DNA of 39,585 nucleotides from Candidatus Enterocola intestinipullorum (GTDB lineage Bacteria; Bacteroidota; Bacteroidia; Bacteroidales; Paludibacteraceae): NCBI GenBank assembly GCA_017694565.1, contig JADIMR010000094.1, positions 1 to 39,585 of the forward strand, read 5' to 3'. Shown piece by piece: positions 30,313 to 39,315 of this stretch (position 1 is its first letter; each line of letters starts with the position of its first letter). The notes under the pieces were generated by a model. It saw only the letters and a program-made list of their open reading frames with translations, ran no database searches and was not told where the DNA came from. The position numbers and the translations under genes were made by a program.

Positions 30313-31004
30313 GCAGGTCGATAACCATAGCCGTCGACGGATATTCCTCTTGCGGCAAAAGCACGATGGCGAAGTTCCTCGCAAAGGAATTGGATTATAC
30401 TTACGTGGATACGGGGGCGATGTACAGGGCCGTGGCATTGTATGCGTTGCGTAACGGTTATGCAAAAGGCAACGAGGTGGACAGTGCCGGATTGGAAAAC
30501 GCTTTGGACAAAATAGACGTGGCTTTCGGCGGCGACGGCCATGTACTCTTGAACGGGGAGGATGTGGAAAGCGAAATCAGGAGTATGCGGGTGTCGGAGT
30601 GCGTTTATAAGGTGAGTTCCATCGCGGCGGTGCGTGCCAAATTGGTGGAAATGCAGCGTAAGATAGGAAAAAACGGCGGGGTCGTCATGGATGGCAGGGA
30701 CATAGGCACGGTCGTGTTCCCGGATGCCGAGTTGAAGATTTTCGTTACGGCTTCCGCTGAAACGAGGGCGCAAAGACGTTTTCTCGAGCTTCGTGCGAAA
30801 GGTGATGCCACATCATACGAGGAAGTGCTTGATAATATAAGGAAGAGGGACTACGCCGATGAAAACCGGGCTGTCAGTCCTCTTAGGAAAGCCCCGGATG
30901 CCGTGGTTTTGGACAACGGCAACCTTACAATCGACGGGCAAAACAAGGAATTATTGCGGTTGTGCCGCGAAAAAGGCGTTGAGGTAAATGGACTTCGAGG
31001 TTGA
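30309..31004 (+). CDS. cmk: Cytidylate kinase
   Basis: The enzyme phosphorylates CMP and dCMP with ATP. I chose the ATG at 30309 (231 residues): it gives 'MSRSITIAVDGYSSCGKSTM', with the P-loop 'GYSSCGKST' in the right place, and overlaps the porQ stop by 4 nt. An earlier start would read through the end of porQ. Other landmarks are 'YVDTGAMYRAVALYAL', 'VVMDGRDIGTVVFPDAELKIFVTAS' (given in part), 'RAQRRFLEL' and 'RDYADENRAVSPLRKAPDAV'. The first three follow the Bacteroidetes pattern with Cys in the P-loop. Confidence 0.95.
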   Translation: MSRSITIAVDGYSSCGKSTMAKFLAKELDYTYVDTGAMYRAVALYALRNGYAKGNEVDSAGLENALDKIDVAFGGDGHVLLNGEDVESEIRSMRVSECVYKVSSIAAVRAKLVEMQRKIGKNGGVVMDGRDIGTVVFPDAELKIFVTASAETRAQRRFLELRAKGDATSYEEVLDNIRKRDYADENRAVSPLRKAPDAVVLDNGNLTIDGQNKELLRLCREKGVEVNGLRG

Positions 31005-31857
31005 AATAGACGAAAACTCGGGCTTCTGCTTCGGCGTGGTCAATGCCATCGCGAAGGCCGAAAAGGAGCTTGAAGCAGGCAAGGAACTATATTGCCTTGG
31101 CGATATAGTACACAACGGGGCGGAGTTGAAGAGGTTGCAGGACAAGGGATTGAAAATAATAAACCACGGCGATATGCCATCCTTGCACGGCAAAACGGTA
31201 TTGCTCAGAGCACACGGCGAACCTCCGTCCACATACCGTGTCGCCGGACGGAACGACATAAACATCATCGATGCCACCTGTCCCGTTGTCTTGCGTTTGC
31301 AGGGCAAGATACGCAATGCGTATTCCGGACATCCGGACCGGCAGATTGTCATATACGGCAAAAACGGGCACGCGGAGGTCAACGGGCTTGTGGGGCAGAC
31401 GGAATCCAAGGCCATAGTCGTGGAAAACGAATCGGATTTGCAAAAAATAGACTTCTCCCGCGACGTGGTGCTTTTTTCACAAACTACGAAGCCGAAGGAC
31501 GGGTTCAGGAAATTGAAAGAGGCGATTGCGGAGCGGATTTCCCCCGATTGCAGCTTCGAGGCGTACGATACCATTTGCGGACAGGTTTCGGGGCGCATGG
31601 AAAAGATTGCGGGCTTTGCCGCATCACATGATTTGATTATATTTGCGGGGGGATTGAAAAGTTCCAATGCAAAGGCACTTTTCGAGACATGCCGCAGGGT
31701 CAATCCCAATACCCGCTTCGTGTCTTCGCCCGCCGAGGTATTGCCCGAGTGGTTGGAAGGGGTGTCCAAAGTCGGGATTTGCGGGGCTACGTCCACTCCA
31801 AAGTGGCAAATGGAAGATATAAGGCAGACTATCTTAAAAATAAAAGGAAACAACTGA
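30988..31857 (+). CDS. ispH: 4-hydroxy-3-methylbut-2-enyl diphosphate reductase
   Basis: IspH is the last step of the non-mevalonate (MEP) isoprenoid pathway and makes IPP and DMAPP using a [4Fe-4S] cluster. The 289-residue protein starts inside the end of cmk (17-nt overlap). Cluster cysteines are C14 in '[11 protein letters not shown]', the Cys in '[10 protein letters not shown]', and the Cys in '[11 protein letters not shown]'. Other conserved parts are 'HNGAELKRL', '[10 protein letters not shown]' and '[19 protein letters not shown]'. The product feeds uppS and menaquinone synthesis. Confidence 0.96.
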   Translation: MDFEVEIDENSGFCFGVVNAIAKAEKELEAGKELYCLGDIVHNGAELKRLQDKGLKIINHGDMPSLHGKTVLLRAHGEPPSTYRVAGRNDINIIDATCPVVLRLQGKIRNAYSGHPDRQIVIYGKNGHAEVNGLVGQTESKAIVVENESDLQKIDFSRDVVLFSQTTKPKDGFRKLKEAIAERISPDCSFEAYDTICGQVSGRMEKIAGFAASHDLIIFAGGLKSSNAKALFETCRRVNPNTRFVSSPAEVLPEWLEGVSKVGICGATSTPKWQMEDIRQTILKIKGNN

Positions 31858-31876
31858 CATTCAAAACCAAAAGACT

Positions 31877-32857
31877 ATGTATTCGATCAAGACTATCGGA
31901 GTGCTTACTTCCGGAGGCGACGCTCCCGGCATGAACGCGGCCTTGCGTGCGGTAACCCGCGCCGCTATTTCCCAAGGCATAGCGGTAAAGGCGATTTATC
32001 GCGGTTACAAAGGGCTGATTACCGATGAAATCGTGGATTTCCAGACCCAGAACGTGAGCAATATCATCCAGCACGGCGGAACTATCATAAAAACCGCGAG
32101 GTGCGAAGAGTTCAAGACCCCCGAAGGGCGCGCCACGGCTTACGAGCGTATAAAAGACCACAATATAGATGCCTTGGTGGTCCTCGGCGGCGACGGTACA
32201 TTTACAGGGGCGAAAGTCTTCGCGCAGGAATATAACTTTCCCGTAGTGGGCGTTCCATGTACCATAGACAACGATTTGTACGGTACGGATTCCACTATCG
32301 GTTACGACACGGCGTTGAATACGGTTATAGAGTGCGTCGATAAAATAAGGGACACGGCTTCGTCCCACGAGCGTCTGTTCTTTGTGGAAGTGATGGGGCG
32401 CGACGCGGGATTCCTTGCTCTGAACGCAGCCATAGCATCAGGTGCGGAAGCGGCTGTCATTCCCGAAGTGTCGATTAAGGACGACATGTTGGCGGAAGTC
32501 ATACAAAACGGTTTCCGCAAAACCAAAAACAGTTCCATCGTCCTTGTCGCCGAGAGCAAGGAGACCGGCGGTGCGAACGGCGTAGCGCAAAGGGTAAAGG
32601 CCGAATATCCGCAATATGACGTGCGTGTCGTGATTTTGGGACATATCCAGCGAGGAGGCTCGCCGACGGCAGTGGACCGCATCCTTGCCAGCCGCATGGG
32701 AGCGGCGGCCATAGATGCCTTGTTGGAAGAACAGCGCAACCTTATGATAGGCGTTGTCAACGACAAAATAGTTTACGTGCCATTCACCAAGGCAATCAAG
32801 GACGATAAACCGATTGATTTGAAATTGTTGCAGGTTTTAAGGCAGTTGTCCATCTGA
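31877..32857 (+). CDS. pfkA: ATP-dependent 6-phosphofructokinase
   Basis: The enzyme phosphorylates fructose 6-phosphate in glycolysis. The 326-residue protein has '[17 protein letters not shown]', '[11 protein letters not shown]' (ATP type: Gly at the position that PPi-dependent enzymes fill with Asp), '[22 protein letters not shown]' (catalytic Asp, given here in part with its neighbours), '[11 protein letters not shown]' and '[15 protein letters not shown]'. The length is typical of bacterial PfkA. It is 19 nt after ispH and 3 nt before uvrA, in the same run. Confidence 0.96.
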   Translation: MYSIKTIGVLTSGGDAPGMNAALRAVTRAAISQGIAVKAIYRGYKGLITDEIVDFQTQNVSNIIQHGGTIIKTARCEEFKTPEGRATAYERIKDHNIDALVVLGGDGTFTGAKVFAQEYNFPVVGVPCTIDNDLYGTDSTIGYDTALNTVIECVDKIRDTASSHERLFFVEVMGRDAGFLALNAAIASGAEAAVIPEVSIKDDMLAEVIQNGFRKTKNSSIVLVAESKETGGANGVAQRVKAEYPQYDVRVVILGHIQRGGSPTAVDRILASRMGAAAIDALLEEQRNLMIGVVNDKIVYVPFTKAIKDDKPIDLKLLQVLRQLSI

Positions 32858-32860
32858 TAG

Positions 32861-35611
32861 ATGCCTTCCGAAACAGAAAACATAATAATCAGGGGAGCCA
32901 GAGCCAACAATCTCAAAAACATAAACGTGGAAATCCCGCGTGGCAAGTTGGTGGTGATAACCGGCGTGTCCGGCTCCGGAAAATCTTCGTTGGCCTTCGA
33001 CACATTGTATGCCGAAGGTCAACGGCGTTATGTGGAGAGCCTTTCCGCATACGCGAGGCAATTCCTCGGCCGCATGGCCAAGCCCGAAGTGGACGGCATT
33101 TCGGGTCTGCCCCCCGCAATAGCCGTGGAGCAAAAGGTGAAAACCCGCACTTCCCGTTCCACAGTGGGGACATCCACGGAAATCTACGACTATCTTCGTT
33201 TGTTGTTCGCCCGCATAGGCAAGACGTATTCGCCGGTCTCCGGCAGGGAAGTGAAATGCCATACCGTCAAGGACGTGCTTGATTACATTGCCACACTCGC
33301 GGATGGGGCCAGAGCCGTGCTTACCGCGCCTGTCAGTCCCGGTACGGATTTGCAAAGCCTTAAATCGCAGGGGTTCAGCCGTCTGTATGCCGGAGGGGAT
33401 TTTGTGCGCATAGACGATTTTGATTCATCCAATGGTTTTGATGGCGTATCCCTTGTGGTGGAACGCTTTACCGTAAGCCATGAGGAGGCATTCTTCAACC
33501 GTATGGCGGATTCGGTGGAAACCGCGTTTTTCGAGGGCGGGGGAGTTTGCCGGGTAAACGACATGGTTTTTTCGTCCAATTTCGAGGAAGACGGCATAAA
33601 GTTCGAGCCGGCTGATGAAAAACTTTTCAATTTCAACAGCCCGGCAGGTGCTTGTCCCAAATGCCAAGGCTTCGGAACGGTAATAGGCATAGACGAAAAT
33701 CTCGTAGTACCGGATAAAACCTTGTCCGTATATGAGGGCGCGATAGCCTGCTGGCGGGGAGAGAAAATGGGAGAGTACCGCAAGCAGTTGGTAATGAATG
33801 CCGGTAAATCCGGATTCCCAGTGCATAAACCATATTACCAGCTTACCGATGAACAGAAAATACTGTTATGGACAGGGAACGGGTATTTCGAGGGTTTGAA
33901 CAGTTTTTTCGACTTCCTCAACGCCAACCAGTACAAAGTACAATACAGGGTGATGTTGAGCCGTTATCGCGGACGTACGGTTTGCCCCGAATGCCACGGT
34001 ACGCGCTTGCGCAAAGAGGCGATGTATGTCAAGGTTTGCGGCAAAACCATTTACGATCTGGTCCAAATGCCGGTACACGAATTGCGCGATTTCTTTTTGG
34101 GCGCGAAATTCAGCGAAAGCGAACAAAAAGTGGCAGACAGGCTTTTGGCGGAAATAAATTCGCGCCTGCAATATTTGTGCGACGTGGGTTTGGAGTACCT
34201 GACCCTTTCGAGGGCTTCCAATACGCTTTCGGGTGGAGAAAGCCAGCGTATAAACCTTGCAAGTTCGTTGGGTAGCAGTTTGGTGGGGTCGTTGTATATA
34301 TTGGACGAACCGAGCATAGGGTTGCACGCCCGCAACACCGATTTGTTAATCGGTGTCCTATGTCGATTGCGAGACATAGGCAATACGGTGGTCGTGGTGG
34401 AACATGACGAAAACATTATGCGTGCGGCCGACTACATAATCGACATAGGTCCTGCCGCAGGCAGGGCGGGCGGCAATGTCGTGTTCGCGGGCACATACCA
34501 AGATGCCATGAAAGCCGATGCGGAAGCCCTGAATTCGGCAACTTTGCGTTATTTGCAAGGCAAAGACGTGCTACCGGTTCCAAAACATCGTCGCAAGTGG
34601 TCCAATTTCATTGAGGTGAAAGGCGTTACGCAGAACAACCTGAAAAACATCGATGTGAAATTCCCTCTCGGTGTGATGACCGTAGTTACCGGCGTTTCGG
34701 GTTCGGGAAAGTCCACCTTGGTCAGCGAGGTGTTTTATCCGGCCTTGAAACGGGAGTTAGGCATGGCTGCGGATGCACCCGGCAGTTTTTCTTCGCTTTC
34801 AGGCAGCATTTCTTTGGTAAAAGACATTGAATTCGTGGATCAAAACCCGATAGGCAAAAGTTCCCGTTCAAATCCTTGCATTTATTTGAAAGCTTTCGAC
34901 GAGATACGCAAACTGTTTTCGGAGCAGCCGTTGGCCAAGCAATACGGCTTCGATGCGGGTTACTTTACTTTCAATTCACGCGGCGGCCGTTGCGAACATT
35001 GCCAGGGCGAAGGAATGATAACCGTACCCATGCAGTTTATGGCCGATGTCAAGTTGGAATGCGAGTTCTGTCACGGCAAACGCTTCAAGCCGGAGGTTCT
35101 GGATATAAAATATCGAGGCAAGGATATCCACGATGTGCTGGACATGACCGTAAACCAAGCAATGGAGTTTTTTTCCGAAGATGCGGACAATGTCACGGCG
35201 CGCAGGGTCGTAAAACGTTTGTTGCCATTGCAACAGGTCGGCTTGGGTTATATAAAGTTGGGGCAATCGTCCAATACTTTGTCAGGAGGAGAAAGCCAGA
35301 GGGTGAAGCTGGCGGCATTTATCGGCTCCGATACGTCTTCGGGCCGCATATATGTTTTCGACGAACCTACTACTGGGTTGCACTATTCCGACATAAAAGT
35401 GCTGCTGGCTTCGTTCAACAGGTTGATTGACATGGGAAATACCCTGATTATCATAGAACATAACATGGATTTGGTGGCGCAGGCCGACCATATAATAGAC
35501 CTCGGGCCGGAAGGCGGGGAAAGAGGCGGACATGTGGTTTTTGAAGGCACTCCCGAAGAATTGAAAAATTGCAACGGCTCCCTAACTGCAAAATATTTAC
35601 GCTTAGCGTAA
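32861..35611 (+). CDS. uvrA: Excinuclease ABC subunit A
   Basis: UvrA finds bulky DNA damage and loads UvrB in nucleotide excision repair. The 916-residue protein has two ABC modules: Walker A 'GVSGSGKSSLAFDTLYAEG' (about 35) and 'GVSGSGKSTLVSEVFYPAL' (about 614), with signatures 'NTLSGGESQRINLA' and 'NTLSGGESQRVKLA'. Zinc-binding pairs are 'CPKCQGFG' with 'CPECHGTRL', and 'CEHCQGEG' with 'CEFCHGKRF'. The start at 32861 is 3 nt after pfkA. The last residues ('LTAKYLRLA') and the stop are encoded within a near-perfect 49-bp palindrome (35580-35628). Confidence 0.97.
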   Translation: MPSETENIIIRGARANNLKNINVEIPRGKLVVITGVSGSGKSSLAFDTLYAEGQRRYVESLSAYARQFLGRMAKPEVDGISGLPPAIAVEQKVKTRTSRSTVGTSTEIYDYLRLLFARIGKTYSPVSGREVKCHTVKDVLDYIATLADGARAVLTAPVSPGTDLQSLKSQGFSRLYAGGDFVRIDDFDSSNGFDGVSLVVERFTVSHEEAFFNRMADSVETAFFEGGGVCRVNDMVFSSNFEEDGIKFEPADEKLFNFNSPAGACPKCQGFGTVIGIDENLVVPDKTLSVYEGAIACWRGEKMGEYRKQLVMNAGKSGFPVHKPYYQLTDEQKILLWTGNGYFEGLNSFFDFLNANQYKVQYRVMLSRYRGRTVCPECHGTRLRKEAMYVKVCGKTIYDLVQMPVHELRDFFLGAKFSESEQKVADRLLAEINSRLQYLCDVGLEYLTLSRASNTLSGGESQRINLASSLGSSLVGSLYILDEPSIGLHARNTDLLIGVLCRLRDIGNTVVVVEHDENIMRAADYIIDIGPAAGRAGGNVVFAGTYQDAMKADAEALNSATLRYLQGKDVLPVPKHRRKWSNFIEVKGVTQNNLKNIDVKFPLGVMTVVTGVSGSGKSTLVSEVFYPALKRELGMAADAPGSFSSLSGSISLVKDIEFVDQNPIGKSSRSNPCIYLKAFDEIRKLFSEQPLAKQYGFDAGYFTFNSRGGRCEHCQGEGMITVPMQFMADVKLECEFCHGKRFKPEVLDIKYRGKDIHDVLDMTVNQAMEFFSEDADNVTARRVVKRLLPLQQVGLGYIKLGQSSNTLSGGESQRVKLAAFIGSDTSSGRIYVFDEPTTGLHYSDIKVLLASFNRLIDMGNTLIIIEHNMDLVAQADHIIDLGPEGGERGGHVVFEGTPEELKNCNGSLTAKYLRLA

Positions 35612-35628
35612 GTATTTTGCAGTTAGGG
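35580..35628. repeat. 49-bp near-perfect palindrome across the uvrA stop
   Basis: The outer 16-bp arms (35580-35595 and 35613-35628) are exact, as are the inner 6-bp arms (TTACGC 35597-35602, GCGTAA 35606-35611) around TTA; one mismatch lies between. The uvrA stop (35609-35611) lies in the inner arm. No T-run follows, so it is not a classic terminator. Confidence 0.9.
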
Positions 35629-35651
35629 AATCTTAATTGTCTCATCCCCCG

Positions 35652-35677
35652 AAAAAAATTGCCACGCAATTTTTTTT
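35652..35677 (+). terminator. Terminator after uvrA
   Basis: AAAAAAATTGC (35652-35662) pairs with GCAATTTTTTT (35666-35676) around CAC, followed by T. A second G+C hairpin, GCCCCC/GGGGGC, lies just after (35680-35694). The pair probably ends the porQ-uvrA transcript. Confidence 0.7.
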
Positions 35678-35798
35678 CTGCCCCCAGAGGGGGCGGCCCA
35701 ACAACAAACTTGTACTATCATTATGAGGTGCGTGTTGAAACATTATTACCATTGATAACAGAGACGCGATTTATCATATATATACAAATTCCTAATAC

Positions 35799-36791
35799 AT
35801 GAGACCGATATTTTGGCTAAATAATGCGCGGTATGTTTCATTTCCTCAAAGCTTGTTGCCGGCTTTTGTTGCGGTAGCATTGGCTTTCGGCCAGCCCGGT
35901 TTTTCCTGGGGATTGTCGTTGTTGGCAGTCTTCGGCTGTGTTATGGCACACTTCGGATTTAATATCTTGGACGATTATTTCGATTTCCGGAACAATGACG
36001 GGAAAGTGCGGGAGAAATTGGCCGGTATGGGTATGCGTTCACGTATTGCCAAGTGCAGTTATATCACGTCCGGAGAAGCCGACATAATACAGACGAGGAA
36101 TGCCGCCTTGGTTTTCCTATCGTTGGCTGCCGTTTCCGGCGCGGTTATATGGTATTGCCGTGATTTTGATTACCGGTTGGCGTTAATAGTTGCTCTTGCG
36201 CTTGTTTTGGGCTATTCTTATTCGGGTAAACCATTAGCTCTCGGATATTACGGTTTCGGCGAACTTGTAATCGGCTCGATGTTCGGGCCATTGCTTATGT
36301 CTGGCACATATATCTCGGCTTGCGGCGATTGGAGCAATGCCTTGCTGATGGTTTCGTTGGCTACCGGCATGTTGGTGATGAATATCGTTTATTCGCATTC
36401 CGTGGTGGATAGGGTTTCCGATGCAGCCATAGGCAAGATGACCTTCGCAAGGATTCTTCGAGGCAAAGCCCCTATGTTGGCGGCTTCGGCTCTGATGATT
36501 TTTTTGCCGTTCATGCTGGTAATCGCCGCTGTCGAATTTTTCGGCTTGTCGCGATGGAATTATATGGTATTCGTCATATTGCCGTGGGCAATTGTACTGT
36601 ATCGTTATTTGTATTGTTTCGTTTACGAGAAGATCGTGGATGAAACTCCACGTTGGTGGATGGGGCCTATGGAACGTTGGGATTTGATCACGCAGGCAGG
36701 AATAGGCTGGTTTATGATAAGATGGTATCTGGCACGGAACCTGCTTTCCATGTTCTGCGTCGTACTTATAGTCGTGAATTTTCTGGTTTGA
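35799..36791 (+). CDS. UbiA family prenyltransferase
   Basis: UbiA-type enzymes attach a prenyl chain to an aromatic ring or other acceptor within the membrane. The 330-residue protein has about eight membrane helices. The first Asp motif is 'FNILDDYFDFRNNDGK' (N-x-x-x-D-x-x-x-D, about 55-65) and the second 'YSHSVVDRVSDAAIGK' (about 195-210). 'GYSYSGKPLALGYYGFGELV' matches the MenA-like group, so menaquinone synthesis (DHNA prenyl transfer) is possible, but the paired radical SAM gene 7 nt later argues for another substrate. No men genes are seen nearby. Confidence 0.85.
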   Translation: MRPIFWLNNARYVSFPQSLLPAFVAVALAFGQPGFSWGLSLLAVFGCVMAHFGFNILDDYFDFRNNDGKVREKLAGMGMRSRIAKCSYITSGEADIIQTRNAALVFLSLAAVSGAVIWYCRDFDYRLALIVALALVLGYSYSGKPLALGYYGFGELVIGSMFGPLLMSGTYISACGDWSNALLMVSLATGMLVMNIVYSHSVVDRVSDAAIGKMTFARILRGKAPMLAASALMIFLPFMLVIAAVEFFGLSRWNYMVFVILPWAIVLYRYLYCFVYEKIVDETPRWWMGPMERWDLITQAGIGWFMIRWYLARNLLSMFCVVLIVVNFLV

Positions 36792-36798
36792 AAATGAT

Positions 36799-37704
36799 AT
36801 GGGAAATAAGATAAAAGAATTGTCATATACGGCATGGTGGTTTTTCAGAGCCCGTTTTTTGCGCTCGAAACGCCCATTACAGACGGTATTGTTCATAACG
36901 GACCGTTGCAATTTGCAATGCAAGCATTGCAGCGTATACAATAACAAGAATCCACGCAGCATGACCATTGACGAGGTACGCCGCCAATTGGAATATGCAT
37001 ACGGCTTAGGTTCGCGTTTTGTGGACTTCGAAGGAGGCGAACCGACTTTGTGGCGCGATGGCGACAAGACTGTGAACGACCTTATCGATATGGCAAAACA
37101 AATCGGTTTTTATTCTTGTACCATTACTACCAACGCTCAAATGCCGTTTAAGGATTCAAGGGCTGATTCGATTTGGGTAAGCATGGACGGAGTCGGCGAG
37201 TACCATGACATGGTAAGAGGGGCAGGAGCTTTTAACCGCTTGCAGAAGAATGTCGCCGACAGCGGACATAAGGCATTGAGCGTAAATATGGTGATTAATA
37301 ATCTGAACTATAAGAGCGTCGGCAAGGCTATCGAGTTCGCAGCAAACAACCCGGCGATTAAATCAATTTCGCTGAATTTCCATACGCCTTTCCCGGGAAC
37401 TGAAAGCCTGTATTTGGATGAAGAAACCCGTGCCGCCGTCGTGGACGAGATTATCGCCTACAAGAAGAACGGCTTTCCCATAATGAACTCTGTTTCCGGT
37501 TTGAAACTGATGAAACACAACAATTTTCCCAAGGAATGCTGGGTAACCAATTTTATTTTAGCCGATGGTACAAGGCTTGCCGAGTGTGCCGGCAAAACAG
37601 CCGGGGTCTGCGACAAATGCGGGTTCTGCATGGCCGGCGAAATGCGCTCCGTGTTCACATTCCGCCCCGATACTATTCTTGCAGGGATGAGGGTGAGGTT
37701 TTAG
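36799..37704 (+). CDS. Radical SAM protein
   Basis: Radical SAM enzymes use a [4Fe-4S] cluster to cut SAM and start radical chemistry. The 301-residue protein has the cluster motif C37xxxC41xxC44 ('TDRCNLQCKHCSVYN'), the SAM-binding 'FVDFEGGEPTLWRDG', and a conserved barrel after it. The C-terminus has six Cys ('ECWVTNFILADGT', 'LAECAGKTAGVCDKCGFCMAG'), a likely site for an auxiliary cluster as in SPASM or twitch domains. It starts 7 nt after the prenyltransferase, so the two are probably co-translated and act on one pathway. The substrate cannot be read from sequence. Confidence 0.88.
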   Translation: MGNKIKELSYTAWWFFRARFLRSKRPLQTVLFITDRCNLQCKHCSVYNNKNPRSMTIDEVRRQLEYAYGLGSRFVDFEGGEPTLWRDGDKTVNDLIDMAKQIGFYSCTITTNAQMPFKDSRADSIWVSMDGVGEYHDMVRGAGAFNRLQKNVADSGHKALSVNMVINNLNYKSVGKAIEFAANNPAIKSISLNFHTPFPGTESLYLDEETRAAVVDEIIAYKKNGFPIMNSVSGLKLMKHNNFPKECWVTNFILADGTRLAECAGKTAGVCDKCGFCMAGEMRSVFTFRPDTILAGMRVRF

Positions 37705-37764
37705 ATTCGTGATTATGATGTAAATCGATATATTGCCAGATAGCCGGATTTGCCGGCAGTATAC

Positions 37765-37798
37765 CGAAACAGCCGCGACAATTGTCGCGGCTGTTTCG
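37765..37798. terminator. Bidirectional terminator between the radical SAM and tryptophanase genes
   Basis: CGAAACAGCCGCGACAA (37765-37781) is the exact reverse complement of 37782-37798, a 34-bp perfect palindrome. It lies between convergent genes, 60 nt after one stop and 26 nt from the other. There is no long T-run on either side, so termination strength is uncertain. Confidence 0.7.
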
Positions 37799-37823
37799 CA
37801 TATATGAATCTGTTGGATTTTTA

Positions 37824-39275
37824 TTACAAGCTGTCGCCGAAGTCTTTGCGGAATTTGGCGACGAGTTTGTCTTGCCAGTCCGAGGTGGGGCGCAGACGGC
37901 CGAAGAAGAAACGAAGCACTTTCGGTTCATCGTAAAATTCGAGACCGCCTACCAATTCGCGGTTGTCGTACAGCCATTCCACGCGGTCGATGACGTATTT
38001 GATTTGCGACAAGGTGAAAACCCTGCGGGGTACGGCCAAACGCAACAGTTCCATTTCCGCGAAACGCTCCGAGCCGTCCGGCTCGCGCTGTTCTGACAGA
38101 GTGCCGCGTTCCATGCCGCGCACGCCGCCGGCTATGTACATGGCTGCTGCCAATGCGCCTGCTGGGTATTGCGATTGCGGGATATGGGGCAATATCTCTG
38201 ATGCGTTGAGGTGGCAACCCAAACCGCCTGCGGGGGTGATTACGGGAACTCCGTATTTTGTCAATTCGTCAACCATGTATTTGATGAATTGCGGGCCTTG
38301 CGAAATAACGTCCATATCCATGGTCTCTTCCAATCCGACGGTTATGGCTTCCATTTCACGTACCGACATGCCGCCGTAGGTAAGGAATCCTTCGTACAAG
38401 GGCACGTATTCCATCATTTTTTTGCACAGTGCCTCGTCGCGCATACAGATACCGCCGCCGCGTGCGAAACCGAGTTTGCGGGCCGAGAAATAGATAATGT
38501 CCATGGCATCCGCAAGCGTGCGGGTTATTTCGCGCAATGACATGTCTTTTGCCGCAGCTTCACGGGTTTTGATGAAGTAGAGGTTGTCTTGCAGCAGTGA
38601 AGCGTCCATTACGCTGAGTACTCCGTATTCCTTGCATATTTTTGCAACGGCAAGCATGTTTTCCATCGAAAGAGGCTGGCCACCGACCAAGTTCGTACCT
38701 GCTTCGATACGCACGAATGCGACTTTGTCCGGACCGACTTCCTCGATGCGCTTGCGCAACAGTTCCAAATCGAAGTTGCCCTTGAAAGGATTGTCGCTGG
38801 TCGGTTCCAATCCTTCTTTCGAGATAAGCTCCTCTACCGAGCCTCCCAAACGTGTGATGTGGGCTTTTGTCGTGGTGAAGTGGAAGTTCATGAGGGTTAC
38901 CATGCCGGGTTTCACGAATGCTTCCGACAATATGTTTTCTGCCGCACGGCCTTGGTGTGCGGGAAGGAAATATTCTGTTCCGAAGATTTCTTTCAGCTTG
39001 TTTTTCAAACGGTTGTTGGTTTCGCTTCCGGCGTAGCTGTCATCTGCGACGAGCATTGCTGCCTGCTGGCGGTCGCTCATCGCATTCACTCCGCTGTCGG
39101 TAAGCATGTCCACGAACACGTCGCGGTTTTGAAGCAGGAAAGTATTGTTGCCTGCCTCGTTCATGTATTCCTTGCGTTTTTCAACGGGAGGTAAAAACAA
39201 TTTCTGTACGATACGTACCTTGTGCATCTCCAAAGGGATGTTTTCTCCGTGGAGAAATTTCACTTGTGTGTCCAT
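37824..39275 (-). CDS. Tryptophanase/tyrosine phenol-lyase family enzyme
   Basis: The family uses PLP to split tryptophan into indole, pyruvate and ammonia, or tyrosine into phenol. The 483-residue protein has 'LLTDSGVNAMSDRQQAAML', 'SYAGSETNNRL', 'FLPAHQGRAAENIL', 'FHFTTTKAHI', 'EAGTNLVGGQPLSMENM', 'VMDASLLQDNLYFIKTREA' (given here in part), and the PLP lysine in 'YFSARKLGFARGGG'. The usual 'N-x-A-G-G-Q' and 'S-x-K-K' are changed to 'N-L-V-G-G-Q' and 'S-A-R-K-L', so it belongs to a branch separate from E. coli TnaA. I favour tryptophanase, but tyrosine phenol-lyase cannot be excluded. It follows valS after 40 nt. Confidence 0.8.
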   Translation of the reverse strand: MDTQVKFLHGENIPLEMHKVRIVQKLFLPPVEKRKEYMNEAGNNTFLLQNRDVFVDMLTDSGVNAMSDRQQAAMLVADDSYAGSETNNRLKNKLKEIFGTEYFLPAHQGRAAENILSEAFVKPGMVTLMNFHFTTTKAHITRLGGSVEELISKEGLEPTSDNPFKGNFDLELLRKRIEEVGPDKVAFVRIEAGTNLVGGQPLSMENMLAVAKICKEYGVLSVMDASLLQDNLYFIKTREAAAKDMSLREITRTLADAMDIIYFSARKLGFARGGGICMRDEALCKKMMEYVPLYEGFLTYGGMSVREMEAITVGLEETMDMDVISQGPQFIKYMVDELTKYGVPVITPAGGLGCHLNASEILPHIPQSQYPAGALAAAMYIAGGVRGMERGTLSEQREPDGSERFAEMELLRLAVPRRVFTLSQIKYVIDRVEWLYDNRELVGGLEFYDEPKVLRFFFGRLRPTSDWQDKLVAKFRKDFGDSL

Positions 39276-39315
39276 TTGTTTGATTTATGTATTAATTAGG
39301 TTTTTGTATTGCATT

